Positions 25,712 through 33,774 of a stretch of 64,000 nt of DNA are shown piece by piece. A model generated the notes under the pieces. The model was not told the origin of the DNA and did no database searches. It saw only the letters and a list, made by a program, of their open reading frames with translations. The position numbers were made by a program, and so were the translations under genes. Numbering within the stretch: the stretch's first letter is position 1; the number at the start of each line of letters is the position of its first letter. Origin of the DNA: Segatella copri (GTDB taxonomy: Bacteria > Bacteroidota > Bacteroidia > Bacteroidales > Bacteroidaceae); assembly GCF_002224675.1 (NCBI RefSeq), contig NZ_NMPZ01000013.1:1-64000 (forward strand), given 5' to 3'.

Positions 25712-28318
25712 ATGAATTACGATAGAATCAAACAGCAGGCAGGTCATCTTCCTGCCTTCCAGATAGCCGACGCCATCAACAGCACCCTGAAGGAGTCGGC
25801 AAACCTTGTTGTTACCGCTCCACCGGGAGCAGGAAAATCCACCATACTCCCACTCACCCTCCTCGGAGCCACCCCACAGGGAAAGATTCTGATGCTGGAA
25901 CCACGCCGCCTTGCTGCCCGTCAGATAGCTGAACGAATGGCAAGCATCTTGGGCGAACCCGTGGGCAAGACCGTGGGTTATCGGGTACGCTTCGAGAACA
26001 AGGTTTCTTCAGAAACCCGCATCGAGGTGCTCACCGAGGGAATCCTTACCCGAATGCTCATCCACGACGCCACGCTCGAAGGAGTAAGCGCCGTCATCTT
26101 CGATGAGTTTCACGAGCGAAGCATCAACTCCGATCTGGCACTTGCCCTCACCCGACAGGCACAGGAAATCATCCGACCAGATTTGAAAATCATCATCATG
26201 TCGGCAACCATCGATGCTACTGCCATCTGCGAGGCTCTTCAGGCACCATTGATAGAGAGCGAAGGACGGATGTTCCCCGTAGAGACCATTTATTCTGAGA
26301 CCGACATTGCGCGATACGACATATATAAAGAGGTGGCGGCTACCATCCTCAAGGCTGCAGATAGGAACGAGGGAGATATTCTGGCTTTTCTTCCTGGACA
26401 GTCGGAGATTCTGAAATGCAAGGAGATATTGGATGCAAGCCTCAGCAGAGCAGCAGCTTCATCATCTGCATCAGCTTCATTATCTGCTGCTTCATCATCT
26501 GCTGCTGAGCTTTCCGTTCCGCAGGTTTATCCGCTCTACGGCAATCTTCCACCCGAGAAGCAGCGCCTCGCCATAGCCCCTTCGAAAGAGGGAGAAAGGA
26601 AAATTGTGCTCGCCACACCTATCGCAGAAACCTCACTTACCATCGAAGGCGTGAGAATCGTGGTGGATTCCGGACTCTGCAGAAAACTGGTTTACGACGC
26701 CCGAACGGGATTGAGCCACCTGGAAACCGTAACCATCAGCAAGGACATGGCAACCCAGCGAAGAGGACGAGCCGGACGAGTGGCTGAAGGAATCTGCTAC
26801 CGGTTGTGGACTCAGACCTCGGAACATCTGATGGAAGACCAGCGCCGACCGGAAATAGAGGAAGCCGACCTTACGTCGATGGTGCTCGACATTGCAGCCT
26901 TTGGCGAGAACAATCCCCAGTCGCTGCTCTGGCTTACACCACCGTCAAGCAGTAACCTACTCAATGCCAAGGAATTGCTTCTTTCTCTTGAAGCGATAGA
27001 ACCGGATGGCAGCATCACCCCATTGGGCAGGAAGATGGCAACATTGCCTTGTCATCCGCGCATCGCCAAGATGATGATGAGTTCAGAATCTTCTGCACTC
27101 AAAGCTCTAGCCTGCGACGTTGCCGCCCTGCTGGAAGAGAAAGACCCGATGAGCGACGCAGAGGATTCGGATATGGCGCTGCGCCTCTCCATCCTCCGTT
27201 CGCAGCGACAGAAAAACAGTCTGGGCAGATGGGCTCGCATCACCCAGATAGCCCAGGAATACCGCAGGATGCTCAAGGTGAAGGAAGACAATGAGCCGGT
27301 GGATGCAGAGGAGGTGGGCAGGCTGATAGCCCTAGCCTATCCTGAGCGCATCACCATGGCAATCGATAATATCGGACATTTCAGAATGTCGAACGGCAAG
27401 ACAATCTTCATCGATTCAAGCGATGCAATGTCGGCGCAGCAATGGCTCGCCATCGCCTCGCTCAATGTATCTGCTCAGCCGTCGGGTACGAATGCTTCCA
27501 CCCCGCTTCCATCTTCAGGAAAGGCAGGCAGGGTGTTTCTCTCGGCTCCCGTAAACATCAACGACCTCCCTACCCACGAGTTCGACAACATCTCGTGGGA
27601 CAGTAAGGCGGGAATAATCAGGATGCAGAGAGAGCGACGCATCGGAACCCTGGTGGTGGATAGCAAACCGCTCCAGGATGCCGACAAACAGCAGATTATC
27701 CATATTCTCTGCACCGCCATCCGGAAGGAAGGACTCAGCATGCTGGATTGGAACGAAGACGTTCAGCGGTTGCAGCGGAGGGTGGCGAAGGTAAGAGCGT
27801 GGCACCCGGAAATGGAGTTGCCCGATCTGTCCACCACGCACCTGATGGAGACAGCCGCCGAATGGTTGCCCTTCTATCTGGAACAGGGCGGAAAGCTCAA
27901 GACGAGCACCGCCGAACTCAGGAAGCTCAATCTCCCGGAAATCCTCTGGGCACAGATTCCATACGAGCAGCAGCAGGAAATAGACCGCCTCGCACCCACC
28001 CACATCGTGGTTCCATCGGGCAGTCATATCCGCATCGACTATCGCCAGGGAGCCGAGGCTCCCATCCTCAGTGTCCGTCTGCAGGAATGCTTCGGAATGA
28101 CTCAGACGCCAGCTGTTGATGATGGCAGGGAGCCACTGCTGCTGGAGCTGCTCTCTCCAGGTTTCAAGCCCGTACAGCTTACGCAGGACCTCGCCAGTTT
28201 CTGGCAATCCACCTACTTCGAGGTGCGCAAGGAGCTGAAGCGCCGCTACCCCAAGCACTTCTGGCCCGAGAATCCATTGGAAAGCGAGGCAGTAAGAGGA
28301 GTGAAAAGAAAGAAATAA
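25712..28318 (+). CDS. hrpB: ATP-dependent helicase HrpB
   Basis: 868 aa DExH helicase. Walker A APPGAGKST (36-44), DEFH (132-135), SAT, then helicase C motifs (RRGRAGRVAEG), HA2 and the HrpB-specific C-terminal region ending HFWPENPLESEAVRG. The HrpB family is widespread; its substrate is unclear. Oddity: a Ser/Ala-rich insert at about residues 242-270 encoded by TCATCTGCT-like microrepeats (26433-26515), between helicase motifs. Start at MNYDRI because the promoter overlaps any earlier Met. Confidence 0.93.
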   Translation: MNYDRIKQQAGHLPAFQIADAINSTLKESANLVVTAPPGAGKSTILPLTLLGATPQGKILMLEPRRLAARQIAERMASILGEPVGKTVGYRVRFENKVSSETRIEVLTEGILTRMLIHDATLEGVSAVIFDEFHERSINSDLALALTRQAQEIIRPDLKIIIMSATIDATAICEALQAPLIESEGRMFPVETIYSETDIARYDIYKEVAATILKAADRNEGDILAFLPGQSEILKCKEILDASLSRAAASSSASASLSAASSSAAELSVPQVYPLYGNLPPEKQRLAIAPSKEGERKIVLATPIAETSLTIEGVRIVVDSGLCRKLVYDARTGLSHLETVTISKDMATQRRGRAGRVAEGICYRLWTQTSEHLMEDQRRPEIEEADLTSMVLDIAAFGENNPQSLLWLTPPSSSNLLNAKELLLSLEAIEPDGSITPLGRKMATLPCHPRIAKMMMSSESSALKALACDVAALLEEKDPMSDAEDSDMALRLSILRSQRQKNSLGRWARITQIAQEYRRMLKVKEDNEPVDAEEVGRLIALAYPERITMAIDNIGHFRMSNGKTIFIDSSDAMSAQQWLAIASLNVSAQPSGTNASTPLPSSGKAGRVFLSAPVNINDLPTHEFDNISWDSKAGIIRMQRERRIGTLVVDSKPLQDADKQQIIHILCTAIRKEGLSMLDWNEDVQRLQRRVAKVRAWHPEMELPDLSTTHLMETAAEWLPFYLEQGGKLKTSTAELRKLNLPEILWAQIPYEQQQEIDRLAPTHIVVPSGSHIRIDYRQGAEAPILSVRLQECFGMTQTPAVDDGREPLLLELLSPGFKPVQLTQDLASFWQSTYFEVRKELKRRYPKHFWPENPLESEAVRGVKRKK
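26433..26515 (+). repeat. Imperfect TCATCTGCT microrepeat inside hrpB
   Basis: Repeated tcatctgc(a/t) and gcttca units encode a run of about 25 Ser/Ala residues. In frame; a likely product of slipped-strand expansion. Confidence 0.7.
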
Positions 28319-28358
28319 TAGATAGAAGAATAGTATAACTTTTAAATAATATATAATT

Positions 28359-28820
28359 ATGAATGTAGGAGATAAAATACCAGAGATTCTTGGCATTGAC
28401 CAGGACGGACGTGAGATCAAGGCAAGCGACTATCGTGGTCGCAAGATAGTGCTCTACAGTTATCCAAAGGCTAACACCAGCGGATGCACTGCCGAGGCCT
28501 GCTCTCTGCAGGCTCATAAGGAGGAACTGGCAGCAGCCGGTTACGAGATTATCGGCGTGAGCAAGGACAAGCAGGCGCTGCAGAAGAAGTTTGCAGAAAC
28601 CAAGGGTCTGCAGTTCCCTCTTATTGCCGATACCGAGACCACCCTTTTGCAGGAACTCGGCTGCTGGGGCGAGAAGGTAACCTGCGGCAGAAAGACCATC
28701 GGAATCCTCCGCACCACCTATCTTGTCAACGAAGAAGGCATCATTGAGAAAATCTTCACTCCAAAGGAGATCAAGACCAAGATTCATGCAGAGCAGATTC
28801 TGGATTACATCCATCAATAA
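28359..28820 (+). CDS. bcp: Thioredoxin-dependent thiol peroxidase (Bcp/PrxQ)
   Basis: 153 aa peroxiredoxin reducing H2O2 and organic peroxides. Peroxidatic C43 and resolving C48 in SGCTAEACSLQ, the five-residue spacing of PrxQ. YPKANTSGCT replaces the usual YPKDNTPGCT. Forty nt after hrpB, with the TauE-like gene 12 nt downstream. Confidence 0.93.
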   Translation: MNVGDKIPEILGIDQDGREIKASDYRGRKIVLYSYPKANTSGCTAEACSLQAHKEELAAAGYEIIGVSKDKQALQKKFAETKGLQFPLIADTETTLLQELGCWGEKVTCGRKTIGILRTTYLVNEEGIIEKIFTPKEIKTKIHAEQILDYIHQ

Positions 28821-28832
28821 GCCTACTGCAGA

Positions 28833-29561
28833 ATGGACAATATTGTCATCGAACTTTTTCTGTTGAGCATCGGAGCCAGTTTTGTGCAACGCACTACTGG
28901 CTTCGGTTTTGGCATCTTCATCATGACGATGCTCCCCTCCATTATGCCCTCTTACGGTGAGGCAACAACCCTCTCAGGCATCCTGGCGATGACCACCTCC
29001 CTGATCATCGTCATTCAGAAATACAAGTACATCACCTGGAGGCGGCTGCTGCCCATTCTGTTCACCTTCATCATCATCTCCATCGGAGCCATCTTCGTGC
29101 TCAAGCGGATGGAATATCACATACTGAACATATTGCTCGGTATTACGCTGATCATCGTGAGCATCTACTTCGCCTTCTTCAGCAAGCGCATCAAGGTAAA
29201 GACAACGCTTCCAGTGCAGGTTACGGCAGGAACATTGAGCGGATTGATGGGAGGATTCTTCGGAATGCAGGGACCACCAGCCGTACTCTACTTCGTCAGT
29301 TCAGAGCCCGACAAGGATCGCTATCTGGCGATGACGCAGACCTATTTCCTGGCAGGCAATCTGATGATGACTTTGGCAAGAGCCTACAATGGTTTCTTCA
29401 CCACCACGGTCTCCATAGGTTATGTATATGGAATAGCCGGAGTCTTCATTGGCAACCTGATAGGCTCCTGGGTGTTCAGGCACCTCAGCGGCTCCCTGCT
29501 CAAATACATCATCTATGCCTATATCGGAATCAGCGGATTAACCTTCCTTCTAGGGGCGTAG
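28833..29561 (+). CDS. TauE/SafE-family permease
   Basis: 242 aa with 7-8 transmembrane helices. Typical double Gly-rich motifs: TTGFGFGIFIM in the first half and GTLSGLMGGFFGMQGPPAVLYF in the second, as in sulfite/organosulfonate exporter-like (UPF0721) proteins. Substrate unknown. Twelve nt after bcp, so probably co-transcribed. Confidence 0.85.
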   Translation: MDNIVIELFLLSIGASFVQRTTGFGFGIFIMTMLPSIMPSYGEATTLSGILAMTTSLIIVIQKYKYITWRRLLPILFTFIIISIGAIFVLKRMEYHILNILLGITLIIVSIYFAFFSKRIKVKTTLPVQVTAGTLSGLMGGFFGMQGPPAVLYFVSSEPDKDRYLAMTQTYFLAGNLMMTLARAYNGFFTTTVSIGYVYGIAGVFIGNLIGSWVFRHLSGSLLKYIIYAYIGISGLTFLLGA

Positions 29562-29617
29562 CGTATGGTGGCTATAGGTAATTGAAATAAGAAAAAAAAA
29601 TAAAAAAACATAAGATT

Positions 29618-30127
29618 ATGACAAACAAGGAATTGACACTCGCCACTCTGATGAGGGCGATGATTAAGTACGATGGTGGCGATGCGCCACGCATCCAGCA
29701 TTTCGTAAAGGTACATGACTTTGCCCGCATGATTGCAATATTAGAGGGAATGAACGAAGAAGAACTCTTCGTACTCGAAGCAGCAGCTATCCTTCACGAT
29801 GTAGGCATTCACGTTTCAGAAGCCAGATACGGCAACTGCGATGGCAAGCACCAGGAAGAACTGGGTCCTGACGAGGCTAGAAAAGTACTGTCAGAAGTTG
29901 ATGGATTCACAGCCGCACAGATAGAAAGAATCTGCTGGCTCATTGCCCATCATCATACTTATCAAGATGTTACCAGCCTCGACCACCGCATTCTGCTCGA
30001 AGCAGATTTCCTGGTGAATTCCTTCGAAGCCCACCTTGCTCCCGAAGGCATCATCACCTTCCGCAACCATGTATTCCGCTCGGAGTCAGCCATCAAAATG
30101 CTGAATGATATGTGGGGGTTGGAATAA
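29618..30127 (+). CDS. HD-domain phosphohydrolase-like protein (intact copy)
   Basis: 169 aa. HD motif H60-D61 (ILHDVGIH), upstream H28 or H33, H111-H113 (IAHHHTY) and D130 form the metal site of an HD-domain hydrolase. Substrate unknown; relatives are nucleotide or uridyl-type phosphohydrolases. An internally deleted second copy lies at 40998-41127, on the other side of the restriction island, with the same 12 nt before the ATG. A T-poor hairpin follows at 30135. Confidence 0.85.
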   Translation: MTNKELTLATLMRAMIKYDGGDAPRIQHFVKVHDFARMIAILEGMNEEELFVLEAAAILHDVGIHVSEARYGNCDGKHQEELGPDEARKVLSEVDGFTAAQIERICWLIAHHHTYQDVTSLDHRILLEADFLVNSFEAHLAPEGIITFRNHVFRSESAIKMLNDMWGLE

Positions 30128-30134
30128 AAAATCC

Positions 30135-30158
30135 GCAGCCTTGTTTCTACAAGGCTGC
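30135..30158. terminator. Terminator-like hairpin after the HD gene
   Basis: GCAGCCTTG (30135-30143) with CAAGGCTGC (30150-30158), 6-nt loop, at the left edge of the island, between convergent genes. Confidence 0.55.
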
Positions 30159-30201
30159 AGCCACCCATCTTACTTTTACCAATCTAGCCATAAAGGTAGA
30201 A

Positions 30202-30633
30202 CTACATACAAGCCCAACCAAACTTTCTAACTAGCTCAGTAAACAGACCTTTATCCTTTACAGGGATATTAACCACGATACTTTCCTTACCAGATGTTTC
30301 CAGATAATAGCCTTCATCTGGCAAACGATCTTCAGATATAGCAGTACTGATTTTCGAATCCAGCACAAGGCTGTTATCTGTCCCCCTCACATTGAAGTAC
30401 GCCTTATCTCCTTCTGGAGACAAGAACAAGGAGCGCAGGTCCTTCTTTCCCATGCAGAAATCCTGCAGTCTTTTACTGGAAATACGAATCGCCGTATATT
30501 TGCATTCGGGAGTATCTTGATACAGCAAACACAAATACAACGTATCAAAACAATCCCTTGCGGTTAGCAATTGAGGATTGTCGTAGTACTCCAGTATGCT
30601 ATCTACTTTCAGTATGGATTGTTTCTTATTCAT
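30202..30633 (-). CDS. Unknown protein, DUF6575-like
   Basis: 143 aa, soluble. The segment ILEYYDNPQLLTARDCFDTLYLCLL, then RISSKRLQDFCMGKKDLRSLF, resembles as I remember it the DUF6575 family (YYDxPxLFxxxDxxGxxYLCLL ... RLxxFxxGxxDLRxxF). Function unknown. Its start overlaps the stop of the upstream gene at 30630 by 4 nt, so they are coupled. It lies at the island's left boundary, convergent with the HD gene. Partner of 30630-31016. Confidence 0.6.
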   Translation of the reverse strand: MNKKQSILKVDSILEYYDNPQLLTARDCFDTLYLCLLYQDTPECKYTAIRISSKRLQDFCMGKKDLRSLFLSPEGDKAYFNVRGTDNSLVLDSKISTAISEDRLPDEGYYLETSGKESIVVNIPVKDKGLFTELVRKFGWACM

Positions 30634-31016
30634 AATTTTATTGTTTTTGCATTTTTAATATCAAACGCTTTGCTTCTCCACCAAGAATAATGAGAGTTTT
30701 TGAAAGTTTTCTTGATTTTGCCATCCATAGGTCGAAGACTTACCACTGCTATATTAGCATGCTTGAACTTTGGGAGTTTCAATAGTCTTTTTGCATCTTC
30801 TAATAAGGCAAAGACAGATACTGCTCTCACTATACAATCATCAATACCTTCTCCCTTAAAAACTTTGTTTGGAGCCAAGCGTTTTTGAGAGAAAAAGTCC
30901 TCAGATTCCGCAGGATTCCCATGTGATACACGGAAATAAGTACCATCGCATTCAACAGAGTCAAATGGCGGACAACTCGGTGGCAATTCTTCAAACCAAT
31001 GATATTCCATAATCAT
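30630..31016 (-). CDS. Unknown protein coupled to the DUF6575-like gene
   Basis: 128 aa, soluble, no recognised domain. Pro/Cys near the N-terminus (ELPPSCPPFDSVECDG), RVSHGNPAESEDFF, and a basic C-terminal third (KIKKTFKNSHYSWWRSKAF). I start at MIMEYHW; the in-frame Met at 31037 lies inside the -7 box, and 31010 is equally possible. First gene of a two-gene unit with its own promoter. Unknown function; two-gene, overlapping, boundary-located pairs are often defence or toxin-antitoxin modules, but nothing in the sequence proves that. Confidence 0.55.
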   Translation of the reverse strand: MIMEYHWFEELPPSCPPFDSVECDGTYFRVSHGNPAESEDFFSQKRLAPNKVFKGEGIDDCIVRAVSVFALLEDAKRLLKLPKFKHANIAVVSLRPMDGKIKKTFKNSHYSWWRSKAFDIKNAKTIKL

Positions 31017-31034
31017 ATTTTTTAAAACACATGG

Positions 31035-31042
31035 CAAAGATA
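31035..31042 (-). promoter_or_regulatory. Promoter -7 box for the unknown pair
   Basis: TATCTTTG on the minus strand, 18 nt before the chosen ATG. Confidence 0.6.
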
Positions 31043-31157
31043 ATATTTTAATTCGATATTCACAAATTTTGTGAAGGAATCTTTTGCGGAGCCACTATAT
31101 TTTTGATTATCAGTGTTAAAAATCATAAGAATCCCCTCATTTCTCATTATTTTTTAT

Positions 31158-31165
31158 TATCTTTG
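31158..31165 (+). promoter_or_regulatory. Promoter -7 box for the 53-aa ORF
   Basis: TATCTTTG followed after 28 nt by ATG, with AAAGGAT as a possible ribosome site. Confidence 0.6.
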
Positions 31166-31193
31166 CCCCAAATAACAATTTAAAACAAAGGAT

Positions 31194-31355
31194 ATGAGCA
31201 CATCAACTCATGTGATTACTCCCGATTTGCAAGCGAAACTTGACAAAGCGAGAGAAGAACATAAAAACGGAGAAAACCTGTGCTTTAGCACTGCACAAGA
31301 TGCAATCGCATGGATGGAAACGTTATCGTGTTGCGAATTGACTCCTTATGGATGA
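31194..31355 (+). CDS. 53-aa acidic/basic small protein, unknown
   Basis: Short ORF with its own -7 box and SD-like AAAGGAT. The protein starts MSTSTHVITPDLQAKLDKAR and continues with EEHKNGE, then an LCFSTAQDAIAWMETL segment. A helical N-terminal part followed by an acidic C-terminal helix is reminiscent of antitoxin or small regulator tails, but I cannot name a family and no toxin gene is adjacent. A perfect 20-bp palindrome lies 24 nt downstream. Coding status rests on promoter, SD and composition. Confidence 0.5.
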   Translation: MSTSTHVITPDLQAKLDKAREEHKNGENLCFSTAQDAIAWMETLSCCELTPYG

Positions 31356-31379
31356 AATTCCGGTATCCATTAAAACCTA

Positions 31380-31399
31380 TTGGTCATTATAATGACCAA
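31380..31399. repeat. Perfect 20-bp palindrome
   Basis: TTGGTCATTATAATGACCAA. No T-tract follows, so an operator is more likely than a terminator. Confidence 0.65.
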
Positions 31400-31508
31400 C
31401 AAGGAAATTTGAATGTATAACAATTTAAAAGAAAGAAATATAAGAAACAGAAAAGAAAGATATAACATAATAAGATTATAAACTTGCGTTTACTAATTTG
31501 TTCGGAAC

Positions 31509-31631
31509 ACACTTGAAATTTTGCCGAATTAAAAGTATGTCATTCACGAATGAATAAGTTCTGTAAACGCCTGCGCTATAGCGTGGGCGGAACTTATCGT
31601 GAATGACGGGCCCGGCAAAAGCCTCAAGTGT
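31509..31631. repeat. Nested ~120-bp inverted repeat
   Basis: Four nested stem blocks: ACACTTG (31509) with CAAGTGT (31625); TTTTGCCG (31519) with CGGCAAAA (31613); GTCATTCACGA (31539) with TCGTGAATGAC (31597); TAAGTTC (31555) with GAACTTA (31590); and an inner CGCC...GGCG around CGCTATAGCG. It can form a long cruciform or RNA hairpin. Confidence 0.7.
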
Positions 31632-31807
31632 TGATAAGGGAAGCTCACGCTTCTTCTTTGTCTTCACTACATCAAGGCTTTCTTTGGATAGCTTTCCAGC
31701 CAATCCTTCTGTCCGCTGCCCGTTTTACTCCGATAATGATTTAGTTCCAAACGCACCCATCAGCTATAGCAAAAGACGTTGGAGTTCGCTTCAATGTTTG
31801 TTGCTAT

Positions 31808-31820
31808 ACCTTATTATATA
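31808..31820 (+). repeat. 13-bp motif, copy 4
   Basis: Exact copy, 28 nt before mod. Confidence 0.7.
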
Positions 31821-31848
31821 TAGTGACTAACAATGAAAAGAGCTACGA

Positions 31849-33774
31849 ATGGACAAATTAAGAATGCAGAGTAGTAATGGTGTCGAGGACAACATTATGA
31901 AAATTGCGCAGCTGTTTCCCGACTGCGTTACGGAGACCGTGGATGAAAGAAGCGGTCAGCCAAAGCACCTCATAGATTTCGAGAAACTCAAACAGAATCT
32001 TTCTGATAGCGTGATGTCAGAAAGAGCAGAACGCTACCAGTTTACCTGGCCCGACAAGAGCAAGGCGATTCTCCTTGCCAACTCTCCTATCAATGCCACA
32101 CTTCGCCCTTGCCGTGAAGATAGTATTGATTTCGACAACACCCAGAACCTTTATATCGAGGGCGACAACCTCGATGTTCTCAAGTGTTTAAAGGAGACTA
32201 ACCTCCATAAGGTGAAAATGATTTATATAGACCCACCTTACAACACCGGAAACGATTTTGTGTATGAAGATGATTTCGCTCAGTCTTCAGAAGAATACCT
32301 CGCCAACTCAGGACAGTTTGACGAGCAGGGCAACCGTATGTTTACCAATGCCGAAAGCAATGGTAGATTCCATACCGATTGGCTCAATATGATTTATCCG
32401 AGATTGAAAGTTGCAAGAGACTTGCTGACCGATGATGGTGTGATATTCATTTCTATTGATGAAAATGAGATAGAAAATTTACTGAAACTTTGCAAAGAAA
32501 TATTTGGTGCTAATAATTATATCTCACAATTTGTTTGGCAAAACAAAAAAGGAGGTGGCAATGATTCTACTTATGTAGCTATAGAGCATGAATACATCTT
32601 AGCTTTTGCCAAAAATATTAATAGTCTTGAAGCTTTCTTTGAAACATATAGTGATGAATATATAAAACGATACAAAGAACAAGATGAAAAAGGTAAATTC
32701 TTCTGGGATACTTTTAAAAGAAAGTCAGGAAAACAATATTATCCTATAACATGTCCTGATGGTACAGTTTTACAATATGATGAGGATGGTAATGAAATTA
32801 GTTGGCTGAGATCACAAAAAAGATTTGAAACAGACAAAAAGGAAGGTGAGATTCGTTTTGCTCAAACAACAAATGGATGGTCTGTACAATTTAAACAAAG
32901 AATGCCAAAAGGGAAAAAACCAAGAAGTATTTTTACCACAAATTTTACTGTCTTAGATGACAAAGGAACAACAAGTACGGGTTCGGAAGATGTTTATTGC
33001 TATTTTAAAAAAGAAGTATTCTCAAATCCCAAGCCTATAGAACTGATTACATATTTTTTAGGTTTTGGCTTAACTGATAATGAAATCGTAATGGATTTCT
33101 TTAGTGGTTCTGCAACTACAGCAGAAGCTGTAATGAGAAATAACATTGGTGGTAATCACAATCGATTTATATTAATTCAATTACCGGAGCTAATAGATTC
33201 AACAAAAAAAGCAACATCGGAAAACTCGAAGAAAGTAGTTTTGAATGCAATATCTGTTCTAGACGAATTGAAAAAGCCACATTATATTACAGAATTAGCA
33301 AAGGAGCGAATCCGCCGTGCCGGCAAGAAAATCAAGGAGGAATCTCCTTTAACCACCCAGGACCTCGATACAGGCTTCCGTGTGTTGAAACTCGATTCCA
33401 CCAACATGCAGGACATTTACTATTCTCCAAAGGATATTTCGCAAGCCGACCTTTTCTCGCAGGTTGATAATGTGAAGCCGGATAGAACGGGCGAAGACCT
33501 GCTCTTCCAGGTAATGCTCGAACTCGGCGCAACCCTGGATTCGAAGATAGAAACGACAACGGTAGCTGGCAAGACCATCTATAACGTTGCCGAAGGATAC
33601 CTCGTGGCTTGCTTCGATCCGGATGTAACCGACGATGTGGTAAAGGCCATCGCCCAGATGCAGCCAGCCTACGCCGTGCTCCGTGACACCAGCATGAAGG
33701 ACGATTCCACCGCCACCAACTTCGAGCAGATCTTTAAAACATATTCTCCTGACACAGTAACAAGGATTCTATGA
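31849..33774 (+). CDS. mod: Type III restriction-modification methyltransferase (Mod)
   Basis: 641 aa N6-adenine DNA methyltransferase, beta-class order: catalytic DPPYNTG at 128-134, SAM motif MDFFSGSATTAEAVM at 415-429. Between them and just beyond (about residues 200-480) is the target-recognition region. That DNA stretch (~32440-33300) is strikingly AT-rich (~29% GC in 32521-32700 by hand count) compared with the 3' part (~51% in 33301-33480), which suggests recombinational exchange of specificity. No simple-repeat tract for phase variation is visible. Overlaps res by 4 nt. Confidence 0.93.
   Translation: MDKLRMQSSNGVEDNIMKIAQLFPDCVTETVDERSGQPKHLIDFEKLKQNLSDSVMSERAERYQFTWPDKSKAILLANSPINATLRPCREDSIDFDNTQNLYIEGDNLDVLKCLKETNLHKVKMIYIDPPYNTGNDFVYEDDFAQSSEEYLANSGQFDEQGNRMFTNAESNGRFHTDWLNMIYPRLKVARDLLTDDGVIFISIDENEIENLLKLCKEIFGANNYISQFVWQNKKGGGNDSTYVAIEHEYILAFAKNINSLEAFFETYSDEYIKRYKEQDEKGKFFWDTFKRKSGKQYYPITCPDGTVLQYDEDGNEISWLRSQKRFETDKKEGEIRFAQTTNGWSVQFKQRMPKGKKPRSIFTTNFTVLDDKGTTSTGSEDVYCYFKKEVFSNPKPIELITYFLGFGLTDNEIVMDFFSGSATTAEAVMRNNIGGNHNRFILIQLPELIDSTKKATSENSKKVVLNAISVLDELKKPHYITELAKERIRRAGKKIKEESPLTTQDLDTGFRVLKLDSTNMQDIYYSPKDISQADLFSQVDNVKPDRTGEDLLFQVMLELGATLDSKIETTTVAGKTIYNVAEGYLVACFDPDVTDDVVKAIAQMQPAYAVLRDTSMKDDSTATNFEQIFKTYSPDTVTRIL

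Larger units (their letters stand above)
31356..31848 (+). other. 493-bp region before the mod gene
   Basis: No convincing gene. It contains a perfect 20-bp palindrome (31380-31399), the nested inverted repeat (31509-31631), a TATAGCAA/TTGCTATA pair (31765-31772 with 31801-31808) and one ACCTTATTATATA motif (31808-31820) shortly before mod. A 75-codon minus-strand frame at 31476-31703 runs through the inverted repeat; I regard it as repeat-derived. Confidence 0.55.

Noticed and set aside
31509..31631. Integron attC site
   Set aside because: Nested symmetry resembles a folded attC, but the RYYYAAC/GTTRRRY core sites are not present and there is no integrase or cassette array.
31476..31703. 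75-codon minus-strand gene
   Set aside because: Runs through the nested inverted repeat; no promoter box or SD; likely repeat-derived.
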